This document shows, in pieces, positions 1 through 7,256 of a DNA stretch of 43,367 bases. Location: contig JBGPFS010000001.1 in assembly GCA_041483455.1 (NCBI GenBank), forward strand, positions 1 through 43,367. The letters run 5' to 3'. A model generated the notes under the pieces. It saw only the letters and a list, made by a program, of their open reading frames with translations, was not told the origin of the DNA and did no database searches. Position 1 is the first letter of the stretch. Every line of letters begins with the position of its first letter. A program made the position numbers and the translations under genes. The DNA comes from JBGPFS01 sp041483455. GTDB taxonomy: Bacteria > Chloroflexota > Limnocylindria > Limnocylindrales > CSP1-4.

Positions 1-180
1 CAGGGTCTTCGAGTCGCGCACCCCGGGGATCCGCCGGCAGTCGGGCCGCATCAGGACGGCAGCCGCCACGACCGGGCCGCAGGTCGGGGCGACCCCGACC
101 TCGTCGACGCCGACGACCCGCCCGCGGCCGGCGCGCCAGTGGGCCCGTTCGAAGCGCAGGGTGGGCTCGATCGCGGCCAT
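1..180 (-). CDS. rnhB: Ribonuclease HII, N-terminal fragment (cut by window edge)
   Basis: RNase HII nicks RNA-DNA hybrids and removes misincorporated ribonucleotides from DNA. Only the first 60 codons lie in the window and the frame stays open to base 1. Residues 22-30 read VVGVDEVGV, the family's first active-site block with the DE pair (usual form DEVGRGP), followed by GPVVAAAV and, near the edge, RDSKTL, the DSK block. The usual RG after DEVG is VA here. The ATG at 178-180 has no Shine-Dalgarno sequence; a -10-like TATCCT lies 7 nt upstream, so the mRNA may be leaderless. It follows rplS in the same direction, separated by a hairpin. Identity is secure from the motifs; the rest cannot be judged. 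Confidence 0.88.
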   Translation of the reverse strand, partial: MAAIEPTLRFERAHWRAGRGRVVGVDEVGVAPTCGPVVAAAVLMRPDCRRIPGVRDSKTL

Positions 181-187
181 CACGCCG

Positions 188-193
188 AGGATA
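188..193 (-). promoter_or_regulatory. -10 element for rnhB, leaderless spacing
   Basis: TATCCT on the minus strand lies 7 nt before the rnhB ATG, so transcription would begin at or next to the start codon. No -35 match is seen 16-18 bp upstream. The same hexamer and spacing precede the LCP gene at 35394. Confidence 0.45.
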
Positions 194-244
194 GCCGAGC
201 GGGCTCGGTCCGGGGTGGCCGACCGGAACGCGGTCGGAGGATCG

Positions 245-270
245 GAGACCCCGTCGGACGACGGGGTCTC
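245..270 (-). terminator. Hairpin after rplS
   Basis: A perfect 11-bp inverted repeat (GAGACCCCGTC / GACGGGGTCTC) with a 4-nt loop sits 35 bp beyond the rplS stop and before the rnhB promoter. No T-run follows on the minus strand, so it is either a U-tract-poor terminator or an RNA-stabilising hairpin. Confidence 0.55.
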
Positions 271-305
271 GTGAGGGGGGATCCCGGGGACCGCCGCTGG
301 GCGGC

Positions 306-656
306 TCAGCCCTTCGGGCGGCGCTCGCGGAGCGTGGCGGCCTTGCCGACCCGGTCGCGCAGGAAGTAGAGCTGGGCCCGGCGGACCGCGCCGTGGCGGA
401 CGACCTCGATCTTCTCGATCCGCGGGCTGTTCACCTTGAACGTCCGCTCGACCCCGACCCCGCTGGCGATCCGGCGGACCGTGATCGAGCGAGTGATGCC
501 GCCGCCCCGGAGGCGCATGACCGTGCCTTCGAAGACCTGGATCCGCTCGCGGGTCCCCTCGACGACCTTGGCCGACACCTTCACCGTGTCGCCGGCCGCC
601 AGCTCGGGCAAGTCGGTGCGGAGGTGATCCTGGACGATCTCGTCGAGCACGTTCAA
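306..656 (-). CDS. rplS: 50S ribosomal protein L19
   Basis: L19 sits at the 30S-50S interface of the ribosome. The 116-residue product has the family core from end to end: LRTDLPE, GDTVKV, ERIQVFEGTV, RRIASGVGVERTF, SPRIEKIEVVRHG and the C-terminal KAATLRERR. The open frame runs far upstream into trmD, but homology begins at NVLDEIV. A TTG at 654-656 with AAGGA six bases before it fixes the start there and gives the normal length. The gene has its own promoter and an RNA leader of about 80 nt, although it lies only 115 bp downstream of trmD in the same direction. L19 genes commonly accompany trmD. Confidence 0.95.
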   Translation of the reverse strand: MNVLDEIVQDHLRTDLPELAAGDTVKVSAKVVEGTRERIQVFEGTVMRLRGGGITRSITVRRIASGVGVERTFKVNSPRIEKIEVVRHGAVRRAQLYFLRDRVGKAATLRERRPKG

Positions 657-717
657 GGCGATTCCTTCGATTCCGGCGGGCAGCGTCCGATGGCTGCGGG
701 ATGGTCGTTCGAGGTGG

Positions 718-733
718 CCGGACGGTCGTCCGG
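718..733 (-). promoter_or_regulatory. Hairpin in the rplS leader
   Basis: CCGGAC-GGTC-GTCCGG is a perfect 6-bp stem with a 4-nt loop, placed just after the predicted transcription start and about 60 nt before the TTG. It could be a leader regulatory element, but no known L19 leader structure was recognised. Confidence 0.3.
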
Positions 734-739
734 CGGCGG

Positions 740-748
740 AGTATAGCA
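740..748 (-). promoter_or_regulatory. Extended -10 promoter for rplS
   Basis: TGCTATACT on the minus strand matches an extended -10 (TGn + TATACT) in the 115-bp trmD-rplS gap. It implies a leader of roughly 75-80 nt and transcription of rplS separate from the rpsP-trmD unit. No clear -35 box. Confidence 0.5.
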
Positions 749-771
749 CGGGAGGTCGGGCGAACCGCCGC

Positions 772-1512
772 TCAGCCGGCCTCCTCCGGCTCCGCCTCGG
801 ACCGCAGCTCGGCGAGCAGGCGTCGGTCGCCGGGCGAGCGTGCCCCCTCGTCGACGAGATCGGGCCGTCGCTCCAGGGTCCGCCGCAGCGCCTCGAGGTG
901 GCGCCAGCGACGGACCGCGCCGTGGTCGCCGCCGACGAGGACGTCAGGCACGCGCTGCCCGTCGAACTCGGCTGGTCGGGTGTACTGCGGGTACTCGAGC
1001 AGGCCGTCCGCGAACGACTCCTCGGTCGTCGAATCGGGAGCGATCGCGCCCGGGAGGAGCCGCAGCACCGCATCGATGACCACGAGGGCCGGCAGCTCCC
1101 CGCCGGTCAGCACGTAGTCCCCGATCGAGAGCTCGAGGTCGACCAGCCGTCGGATGCGCTCGTCGACGCCCTCGTAGCGCGGGCAGAGGAAGACCAGGTG
1201 CGACCGGGTCGCGAGGTCGTGGGCGCGGGCCTGGCGGAACGGCTCGCCGGCCGGGTCGAGCAGGATCACGGTCGAGTCGGGACGCCGGATCTCGGCGAGC
1301 GCGGCGGCCACCGGTTCGGGCCGGAGGACCATCCCGGCCCCTCCGCCGTACGGATAGTCGTCCACGGTCCGGTGCCGCCCGAGACCCCACCTGCGCAGAT
1401 CGAGGACGCGGACGACCGCCAGCCCCTCCTCCTGGATCCGGCCGGGGATGCTGTCCGACAGCGGCCCGACGAGCATCGCCGGGAAGAGGCTGAGGACGTC
1501 GATCTCGAGCAC
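772..1512 (-). CDS. trmD: tRNA (guanine37-N1)-methyltransferase
   Basis: TrmD methylates G37 of tRNAs reading CNN codons, using SAM bound in a trefoil knot; m1G37 prevents +1 frameshifting. The 246-residue product has the family's usual length and motifs: IDVLSLFP at the N-terminus, DDYPYGGGAGMV, LCPRYEGVDERI, IGDYVLTGGELPALV (knot and SAM loop) and PDSTTEESF, followed by the C-terminal domain with YPQYTRP and VLVGGDHGAV. The start is a GTG at 1510-1512, seven bases beyond the rimM stop; the frame is open further upstream, but only over rimM. No clear Shine-Dalgarno is seen, so coupling to rimM is likely. Confidence 0.96.
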   Translation of the reverse strand: MLEIDVLSLFPAMLVGPLSDSIPGRIQEEGLAVVRVLDLRRWGLGRHRTVDDYPYGGGAGMVLRPEPVAAALAEIRRPDSTVILLDPAGEPFRQARAHDLATRSHLVFLCPRYEGVDERIRRLVDLELSIGDYVLTGGELPALVVIDAVLRLLPGAIAPDSTTEESFADGLLEYPQYTRPAEFDGQRVPDVLVGGDHGAVRRWRHLEALRRTLERRPDLVDEGARSPGDRRLLAELRSEAEPEEAG

Positions 1513-1519
1513 GGCCGGG

Positions 1520-2191
1520 TCAGCCGTCGACCGGGCCTGGGCCGTCGGGCGAGGCCGAGGCGTCAGGCGGAGGCGAGTCGTCGGGCGGAGCCGGCGCCGC
1601 AGCGGGGGTCGCGACCGGCCGCGCGCCGCCCTTGCGGGGTCGGGGATGACGGACGGCCTTGGGCGGCCGGATCGGCCCGAGTGCGAGCGCCGCCGCGTCG
1701 ACCACGATCTCCCCGCGCCGGGGCGCGAAGATCCGGATGAAGTCGCGGACGGCCGGCAGGTCGAATTCGCCGCGCCCGCCCCCTCGAACGACATACACGT
1801 CGTTCTCCGCCACGCGGTAGACATCCGCCACGGTGCCGAGCGGCTCGCCGTCGAGGCCGACGACGGGCGTCCCGATGACCTCGTGCCACCACAGGGCGTC
1901 GCGCCCCGGCCGGTCTGCGTCGGCGACCTCGGCCTCGAGGTAGGCGCCGCGCAGCTGGTCCGCCGCCGTCCGGTCGGGGACCTCGGCCAGTCGGATCCGC
2001 CAGCCCGGCCCGTCGGGGATGGGGATCCCGGAGACGACCGTCAGCGGCGCCGCGGATCCCTCGCGGTAGAGCGTCCGCCCGGGAGCGAAGCGCTCCTCGG
2101 GACGGTCGGTGAGGGCCTCGATCCGGAGCGCTCCGTTCAGGCCGTGGACGCTCCGGACCAGGGCGACGGTGAGTCGCTCGGCGACCGTCAG
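1520..2191 (-). CDS. rimM: Ribosome maturation factor RimM, apparent CTG start
   Basis: RimM assists 30S head assembly by binding S19. Translation of this frame gives the family N-terminus (VALVRSVHGLNGALRIEALT) in a beta-barrel domain, then the PRC-barrel domain with WWHEVIGTPV and LGTVADVYRV. About 50 Pro/Ala-rich residues follow, which typical RimM lacks. The frame has no ATG, GTG or TTG before or within the N-terminal motif. The best start is CTG at 2189-2191, which overlaps the preceding KH gene's stop (CTGA) and has GGAG five bases upstream; this gives 223 residues. The first GTG, at 1831, would remove the whole N-terminal domain. Function is secure; the start is inferred. Confidence 0.88.
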   Translation of the reverse strand: MTVAERLTVALVRSVHGLNGALRIEALTDRPEERFAPGRTLYREGSAAPLTVVSGIPIPDGPGWRIRLAEVPDRTAADQLRGAYLEAEVADADRPGRDALWWHEVIGTPVVGLDGEPLGTVADVYRVAENDVYVVRGGGRGEFDLPAVRDFIRIFAPRRGEIVVDAAALALGPIRPPKAVRHPRPRKGGARPVATPAAAPAPPDDSPPPDASASPDGPGPVDG

Positions 2192-2421
2192 ACGATCTCC
2201 AGCGAGACGGATTCGCCGTCCCGGGCGGCCGTCACCTTGAGGAGCGTCCGAAGTGCCTTCGCGACGCTCCCGTTGCGACCGATCACCTTGCCCATGTCGT
2301 CCTCCGCGACGTGGAGCTCGAGGACGACCCCATCCCGGTCCCGGGTCTCCTCGACGGAGACGGCGTCCGGATCGTCGACGAGCGACTTGGCGACATACTC
2401 GACGAGTTCCCTGGCAGCCAT
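2188..2421 (-). CDS. khpA: KH-domain RNA-binding protein (YlqC/KhpA family)
   Basis: KhpA proteins are single-KH RNA chaperones that pair with KhpB and affect cell size and sRNA or mRNA stability in Gram-positive bacteria. The 77-residue product is of normal size. It opens MAARELVEYVAKSLV and carries the KH GxxG loop as GRNG in MGKVIGRNGSVAKALRTLL. The ATG at 2419-2421 is seven bases beyond the rpsP stop. The position between rpsP and rimM is where this family sits in many Firmicutes, Actinobacteria and Chloroflexi. Its stop overlaps the proposed rimM CTG. The symbol follows family practice and was not tested by alignment. Confidence 0.92.
   Translation of the reverse strand: MAARELVEYVAKSLVDDPDAVSVEETRDRDGVVLELHVAEDDMGKVIGRNGSVAKALRTLLKVTAARDGESVSLEIV
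2189..2200 (-). promoter_or_regulatory. Ribosome binding site and CTG start of rimM
   Basis: GGAG, five bases, then CTG, with the CTG sharing its TG with the upstream gene's TGA stop. This is the geometry of an ATGA-type coupled start with the first base changed. Confidence 0.6.
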
Positions 2422-2428
2422 GGCGAGC

Positions 2429-2683
2429 CTACTTTCCTGCGGGCAGGATGCCCGCGGCCCGGAAGAGACGGGCGACCGTATCCGAGGGCTGGGCGCCCTG
2501 GGCGAGCCACTTCTTGGCCGCCTCGGCGTCGATCTTGACCTCGACCGGCTCGGTCCTGGGGTTGTAGTGGCCGATCGTCTCGATCGACCGGCTGTCGCGG
2601 GCGCTCCGCGAGTCGGCCACGACGACGCGGTAGGACGGCTGCTTGGTGGCGCCGACACGGGTCAGACGGATGCGGACGGCCAT
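2429..2683 (-). CDS. rpsP: 30S ribosomal protein S16
   Basis: S16 is an early-assembling 30S protein. The 84-residue product matches the family throughout: MAVRIRLTRVGATKQPSYRV, VVADSR, RSIETIGHYNPR, then AKKWLAQGAQPSDTVARLF. The ATG at 2681-2683 is preceded by AAGGAGG, about 13 bases away, somewhat distant. It is the first gene of the rpsP-KH-rimM-trmD cluster. Upstream, 37 bp separate it from the DUF3352 gene. Confidence 0.97.
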   Translation of the reverse strand: MAVRIRLTRVGATKQPSYRVVVADSRSARDSRSIETIGHYNPRTEPVEVKIDAEAAKKWLAQGAQPSDTVARLFRAAGILPAGK

Positions 2684-2720
2684 GGGATCGTGGGTTCCTC
2701 CTTGCGTTCGATGGACGAGG

Positions 2721-4694
2721 TTACTTCACCGACACGATCAGCCGCAGGCGGCCGGCGTCGTCGGTGGCGGTGAGGGCCGCGGCGAGCGCGTCGAGCGGCT
2801 CGAGGTACGGCCGGATCTCGGTGTGGTACGTCGCGCCGTTCGGCGACGCGGCGATGATGGGCTCGAGGATGGCCCGCAGCCCGGCAAGGTCGACGAACGC
2901 CTGGCTGAAGTTCGTCCGGCCCGCCGCCTCGATGGCGGTCCGGTAGCCGGCTGCATCGGCGAGCGCAGCCCCCGGCTTCGTATCGAGGACGGCCTTGACG
3001 AACCCGTCCCCGAGACCGACGACCACGAGGCCGTCGAGAGATGTCACCGCGAGCTCCAGATGCGCACCGGGCGGGAACGGCAGCCGGGAGAGGTCCGGGG
3101 TGCTCGCCCCGGCCCCGCCGGCCGACGCGGCTTTGCCGATCAGGTCGCGCAGGTCGCCGAGGTCGAGGAGCGTGATCGTCCGGCCCGCATACGGCTCGTC
3201 CCGGGACGTGATGCCGGCCGCCGATCCGGCGAGCGCGACCAGGTTCCGGAGCTGGGTGACGGCGTTGTCGGCGTCGGCGGGCGTCGCGGTCCGGACGAGC
3301 GCCCCGACTCCGACCGACGGATCGCCGGTCACGACGAGCCCGGCATCGCCGAGCGAGGCGAGTCCGCTCTCGACACCCTGGAGGATGGCATTCGGATCGC
3401 CGAGCCCACCCGGGAGGGTGGCCCCGGGACCGGTCGAGGCGCGGCTCGCGAGGGCGGCCTTCAGAAGCGCCGAGAGCGTGGCGCCCAGGTCGTGGGTCTC
3501 GATCGCGACGACCGTCGTCGCCGGCAGGTGTCCGGCGAGCGAGCTTTCGCGCGGGGTCATGGCCAAGACGGCGGGGGAACCGGACGTCGCCGGGACCGGA
3601 CTTGCGCCGGCGCCCCCGGTCGATCGCTCGGCCAGCTGGTCGAACCGGAGCTGGGCACCCTCGGCCCGGAGATCCCAGACCAGCCAGCCGGGCAGGTTCG
3701 CGAGGAGATCCCCCGTCGCGCCGACGGTCGGCAGGAGGGCGGACGCGCCGGGCAGCGCGGCGAGCGAGCCGCGGACGATCGCCCGGACATCGAGCCAGGC
3801 CATGGCCAGGCGGTCGCCCGGGATCTGCGCCAGGGCCGCCCGGAACGCCGGGACATCGAGGAGCGCTGCCGACGGGCCGCGATCGAGGGCCGCCCGGATC
3901 GCCACGGGATCGCCGGCCAGCAGGACCGAGCCGGTCAGGGCATAACCCGAGGCGATCCCTCCCGCCGTCGTCCAGGTGACGACCGAGGCTCCGGCGCGGG
4001 TCTCGGTCGACGCGCCGGCCGGGGTCACGGAGGCGAGCCAGGTCCTGGCCGCCGCTGCGTCCCGGACGGTGGCGATCCCGAGGACGCCCGTTCCGGGGTC
4101 GGCTCCGCCGGATGGCTGCCCGAGCGTGACCGCGGGGAGCTTCGTGACCGCCAGCGCGAGCTCGCCGCCCAACCACGGCTTGAGGTCGGCGCTGAACGTC
4201 CGCTTGCCATCGGTCGCGTTCCGGACCAGGCGGTCGAGGACCTCGTCGGCCTTGGCATCGAACGTCGAGCGGTCGGCGAAGCCGGGGAAGTGGCTCGCGA
4301 ACTCGACGAGCTTGGCCCGCTGGTCGCCCGGCAGGTCGGCCCGGACCTCGAGGTAGGCCAGGCTGTCGGCGGGGGCCCAGCGCACCACGATCGAGCTGCT
4401 CGAGCCGGTCGCGAACGCGCCGATCACGATCCCGACGAGGACGACGACGAGCGTGCTCACCGCGAGGGCGATCGCCCAGCGACGACCTCGTCCCATGCCC
4501 GCCGGCGGCTGAGCGGCCGGCGCTCCTCCGACGGACCCTGCGGCAGCCGGCGCTCCTCCGGCCGGCCCTTCGGCGGCCGGTGCGTCGGCCGTCGGGGCTT
4601 CGGGGCCCGACGCACCTCCGCCTGGCCCTGCGGCGGCCGGCGGCTGCGCGACCCGCGAGAGATCCTCGTCGGAGAGTGGACGCTCGTCGGTCAT
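2721..4694 (-). CDS. Membrane-anchored DUF3352-type protein
   Basis: The function of this family is unknown. The 657-residue product starts with about 70 cytoplasmic residues rich in Ala, Gly and Pro, ends that tail with GRGRR, then has one transmembrane helix (about residues 73-95). The remaining 560 residues would be extracytoplasmic. Early in that part RWAPADSLAYLEVR and FPGFAD, KPWLGGELALAV resemble the DUF3352 family found in Actinobacteria and Chloroflexi; no catalytic motif is apparent. Internal blocks such as PAVLAM and LDLGDLRDLIGKA suggest two related halves. It starts one base after the ffh stop, so it is probably co-transcribed with ffh. Family assignment comes from memory of the pattern. 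Confidence 0.75.
   Translation of the reverse strand: MTDERPLSDEDLSRVAQPPAAAGPGGGASGPEAPTADAPAAEGPAGGAPAAAGSVGGAPAAQPPAGMGRGRRWAIALAVSTLVVVLVGIVIGAFATGSSSSIVVRWAPADSLAYLEVRADLPGDQRAKLVEFASHFPGFADRSTFDAKADEVLDRLVRNATDGKRTFSADLKPWLGGELALAVTKLPAVTLGQPSGGADPGTGVLGIATVRDAAAARTWLASVTPAGASTETRAGASVVTWTTAGGIASGYALTGSVLLAGDPVAIRAALDRGPSAALLDVPAFRAALAQIPGDRLAMAWLDVRAIVRGSLAALPGASALLPTVGATGDLLANLPGWLVWDLRAEGAQLRFDQLAERSTGGAGASPVPATSGSPAVLAMTPRESSLAGHLPATTVVAIETHDLGATLSALLKAALASRASTGPGATLPGGLGDPNAILQGVESGLASLGDAGLVVTGDPSVGVGALVRTATPADADNAVTQLRNLVALAGSAAGITSRDEPYAGRTITLLDLGDLRDLIGKAASAGGAGASTPDLSRLPFPPGAHLELAVTSLDGLVVVGLGDGFVKAVLDTKPGAALADAAGYRTAIEAAGRTNFSQAFVDLAGLRAILEPIIAASPNGATYHTEIRPYLEPLDALAAALTATDDAGRLRLIVSVK
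4516..4605. repeat. Degenerate 30-bp tandem repeat in the DUF3352 gene
   Basis: Units begin with GCCGG at 4516, 4546 and 4576. The first two share GCCGGCGCTCCTCCG exactly; the third is diverged. They encode the low-complexity Ala/Gly/Pro cytoplasmic tail in 10-residue steps, so copy number can vary without a frameshift. Confidence 0.6.
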
Positions 4695-4695
4695 C

Positions 4696-6027
4696 TCAAC
4701 GCCTCCCCATCAGGTTCGCGGCCGCCCGGCGCGCTCCCCCGCCCGAGAACTGCTTCACCAGCTTCTGCATCTCACCGAACTGCTTCACGAGCCGATTGAC
4801 GTCCGGGAGGGTCGCGCCGGAACCCGACGCGATCCGGCGCCGCCGCGACGCGTTGAGGATGGTCGGATCCCGTCGCTCGCGCGGGGTCATCGAGCGGACG
4901 ATCGCCTCGGCCCGGCGGAGGTCGCCCCGATCGACGGCCGCCTCCGCCTCCTTGGCCATCCCGCCCATCCCGGGCAGCATCCCCATGATCTGACCCAGCG
5001 GGCCCATCTTCTGGAGCTGCTGGAGCTGGTCGAGGAAGTCCTCGAGCGTGAAGCTGCCCTTGCGGAGCTTCTCCTCGAGCTTCGAGGCCTGGTTCTGGTC
5101 GTACGAGTCCTGGGCCCGCTCGACGAGCGTCAGGATGTCGCCCATCCCGAGGATCCGGCCGGCCAGCCGGTCCGGGTGGAAGACCTCGAGGGCGTCGGTC
5201 TTCTCGCCGGTGCCCATGAACTTGACCGGCAGACCGCTGACGGCGCTGATCGAGAGCGCGGCGCCACCGCGGGCGTCGCCGTCGATCTTGGTCAGGATGA
5301 GGCCGGTGAGCGGGACCGTCGCGGCGAACGCCTCCGCGACCGCGACCGCTTCCTGGCCGACCATGGCATCGACCACCAGCAGGTTCTCGACCGGCCGGAT
5401 CGCCTCCGCGACGGTCGCGATCTCGGCCATCAGCGCCTCGTCGATCGTGAGTCGACCGGCGGTGTCCACGATGACCACGTCCCGGACCGAACGCCGGGCC
5501 GCCTCGATCCCGCCCCGGGCGATGTCGACGACGGGCGTCCCGACCGGCGCCCGGTGGACGGGCACCCCGAGCGCGCGGCCGAGCGTCTCGAGCTGATCGG
5601 CAGCGGCCGGCCGGTACGGATCGGCGGCGACGAGGAGGGGCCGACGGCCGAGCTTGATGACGTGCCGGGCGAGCTTGGCGGCGGACGTCGTCTTCCCCGA
5701 GCCCTGGAGGCCGACGAGCATGACGACGGCCGGATCGCCCGCCAGGTGGAACGTCCGGTCGCCGGCCGAGAGGAGGGCCGTCAGCTCCTCGTTGACGATG
5801 CCCACCACCTGCTGACCGGCGGTCAGGCTCTCCAGCACGTTCGCGCCGACGGCCCGGGCCCGGACCCGGCCGACGAAGTCGCGGACGACCTTGAAGTTGA
5901 CGTCCGCCTCGAGGAGCGCGAGCCGGACCTCGCGCATGGCCGCGTCGACGTCGGCCTCGCTGACCCGGCCCCGGCCGGTCAGATCGCCCAGGGTCTTGCG
6001 CAGGCGCTCGCTGAGATTGTCGAACAT
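4696..6027 (-). CDS. ffh: Signal recognition particle GTPase Ffh
   Basis: Ffh binds signal sequences on ribosomes and, with FtsY, delivers them to the Sec translocon. The 443-residue product has the N domain (1-90), the G domain with P-loop GLQGSGKT at 106-113, DTAGR at 188-192 and TKIDGDARGG from 246, and the M domain from about 310, rich in methionine (MGPLGQIMGMLPGMGGM). The ATG at 6025-6027 gives the expected N-terminus MFDNLSERL; the open frame continues upstream without homology. It has its own promoter and leader in the 136-bp gap after ftsY. DUF3352 follows after one base. Confidence 0.97.
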   Translation of the reverse strand: MFDNLSERLRKTLGDLTGRGRVSEADVDAAMREVRLALLEADVNFKVVRDFVGRVRARAVGANVLESLTAGQQVVGIVNEELTALLSAGDRTFHLAGDPAVVMLVGLQGSGKTTSAAKLARHVIKLGRRPLLVAADPYRPAAADQLETLGRALGVPVHRAPVGTPVVDIARGGIEAARRSVRDVVIVDTAGRLTIDEALMAEIATVAEAIRPVENLLVVDAMVGQEAVAVAEAFAATVPLTGLILTKIDGDARGGAALSISAVSGLPVKFMGTGEKTDALEVFHPDRLAGRILGMGDILTLVERAQDSYDQNQASKLEEKLRKGSFTLEDFLDQLQQLQKMGPLGQIMGMLPGMGGMAKEAEAAVDRGDLRRAEAIVRSMTPRERRDPTILNASRRRRIASGSGATLPDVNRLVKQFGEMQKLVKQFSGGGARRAAANLMGRR

Positions 6028-6058
6028 CCGAGGTCTGGCGGGCTCCGTTCGGCTCGGC

Positions 6059-6081
6059 GGAACGGCGAGGTGGGCCGTTCC
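6059..6081 (-). promoter_or_regulatory. Hairpin in the ffh leader
   Basis: GGAACGGC and GCCGTTCC form a perfect 8-bp stem with a 7-nt loop, between the predicted ffh promoter and its ATG. It could terminate ftsY transcripts or act in the leader; no T-run follows. Confidence 0.4.
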
Positions 6082-6118
6082 GGATGGCGCGCGGGTTCTG
6101 GCACGCCGAGGCACGGGG

Positions 6119-6124
6119 AGTGTA
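6119..6124 (-). promoter_or_regulatory. -10 element for ffh
   Basis: TACACT on the minus strand in the ftsY-ffh gap, about 92 bp before the ffh ATG, implies a leader of roughly 85 nt. It resembles the TATACT elements elsewhere in the window; no -35 is clear. Confidence 0.35.
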
Positions 6125-6163
6125 CCGCACCGCCCGAGCGGGTCCCGCGGGCCTCTGGGGAGG

Positions 6164-7243
6164 CTAGGCGAAGAGCGCCTCCACGAAGGTCTCTGGGACG
6201 AACGGCAGGAGATCGCCGACCCGCTCCCCCACCCCGACATAGCGGACCGGCACGCCCAGCGCGGCCTCGATCGCGAAGACGATGCCGCCTTTGGCGGTCG
6301 AATCGAGCTTGGTCAGGACGATCCCGGTCAAGCCGGTCGCCTCGTGGAAGGCCCGGGCCTGGGCGAGCCCGTTCTGGCCGGTCGTGGCGTCGAGGATGAA
6401 GAAGACCTCCGGGACCGCGCCAGGAAGTCGCTTGTCGACGATCCGGCGCACCTTCGCCAGCTCGTCCATCAGGTTCACCTTCGTATGCAGCCGGCCCGCC
6501 GTGTCGGCGATCACCAGGTCGACTCCCCTGGCGACGGCCGCGTCGAGCGCGTCGTAGACGACCGCCCCGGGATCGGCCCCCGGCGCGTGGGCGATGACTG
6601 TCGCCCCGGCCCGCTCGCCCCAGATCCTGAGCTGGTCGATGGCCGCCGCCCGGAACGTGTCCGCGGCCGCCAGGATGACACTCCGACCGGCGCTCCGCTC
6701 TCGACTTGCGAGCTTGCCGATCGTGGTCGTCTTGCCGGTCCCGTTCACCCCGACCACGAGGACGACGGCCGGCGGGGACGGGGCCGACGCCACCAGGGAC
6801 CAGCTCGGGTCCCGCTCGACGAGGAGTGCGCTGAGCTCGGCCCTCACGGCGGCCTCGTTGCCCGCCGGATCGCGCCGGCGGCGGGCACGCTCGACCACCT
6901 CGAGCGCGAGGATCGCCCCGACGTCGCCCGCGATCAGCGTCTCCTCGACCTCCTCCCAGGCCGGCCCGCCGCCGTCGCCGGCGCCGAGGATCCCCCGGAG
7001 CCGGGCGATGAAGCCGCCGCGCGAACGCGCCAGGCCGACCTCGAGCGACCCGGGCGCCGTTTCCTCGGGCGGGAGCGGCTGGGCCGATGCGGCGGGCTCG
7101 GACGGCAGGTCCGGCGCCGGCCCGACGGGGTCGGGCGCCGGACCGTCTGGCTCGTTGGGCGGCTCGTCGATGTCGGACGTCGTCGACCGCTCGGCAGGCG
7201 CTGACGCTGACTCCTCGTCCTTCGGTCGGCGATGCCAGAACAG
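6164..7243 (-). CDS. ftsY: SRP receptor GTPase FtsY, apparent CTG start
   Basis: FtsY is the membrane-associated partner GTPase of Ffh. With the proposed start the product has 359 residues: a short basic start (FWHRRPK), an acidic Pro/Ala-rich A region to about residue 70, the N domain (EEVEETLIAGDVG near 100), and the G domain with GVNGTGKTTT around 165-174, DTAGR near 247 and TKLDSTAKGG. The in-frame region contains no ATG, GTG or TTG until a GTG at 6898, which would delete the A region and most of the N domain. The CTG at 7241-7243 has AGGAG seven bases upstream, overlapping the smc TAG stop. Function is certain; the start is inferred. Confidence 0.93.
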   Translation of the reverse strand: MFWHRRPKDEESASAPAERSTTSDIDEPPNEPDGPAPDPVGPAPDLPSEPAASAQPLPPEETAPGSLEVGLARSRGGFIARLRGILGAGDGGGPAWEEVEETLIAGDVGAILALEVVERARRRRDPAGNEAAVRAELSALLVERDPSWSLVASAPSPPAVVLVVGVNGTGKTTTIGKLASRERSAGRSVILAAADTFRAAAIDQLRIWGERAGATVIAHAPGADPGAVVYDALDAAVARGVDLVIADTAGRLHTKVNLMDELAKVRRIVDKRLPGAVPEVFFILDATTGQNGLAQARAFHEATGLTGIVLTKLDSTAKGGIVFAIEAALGVPVRYVGVGERVGDLLPFVPETFVEALFA

Positions 7244-7256
7244 GGCTCGGCTCCTA
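7241..7256 (-). promoter_or_regulatory. Ribosome binding site and CTG start of ftsY
   Basis: The smc stop TAG merges with AGGAG (TAGGAG), then seven bases, then CTG TTC TGG. The spacing is ideal, and there is no canonical start codon in frame for 115 codons. Confidence 0.6.

Noticed and set aside
4516..4605. CRISPR-like array
   Set aside because: The repeats are contiguous, in frame and encode a low-complexity protein tail; there are no spacers.
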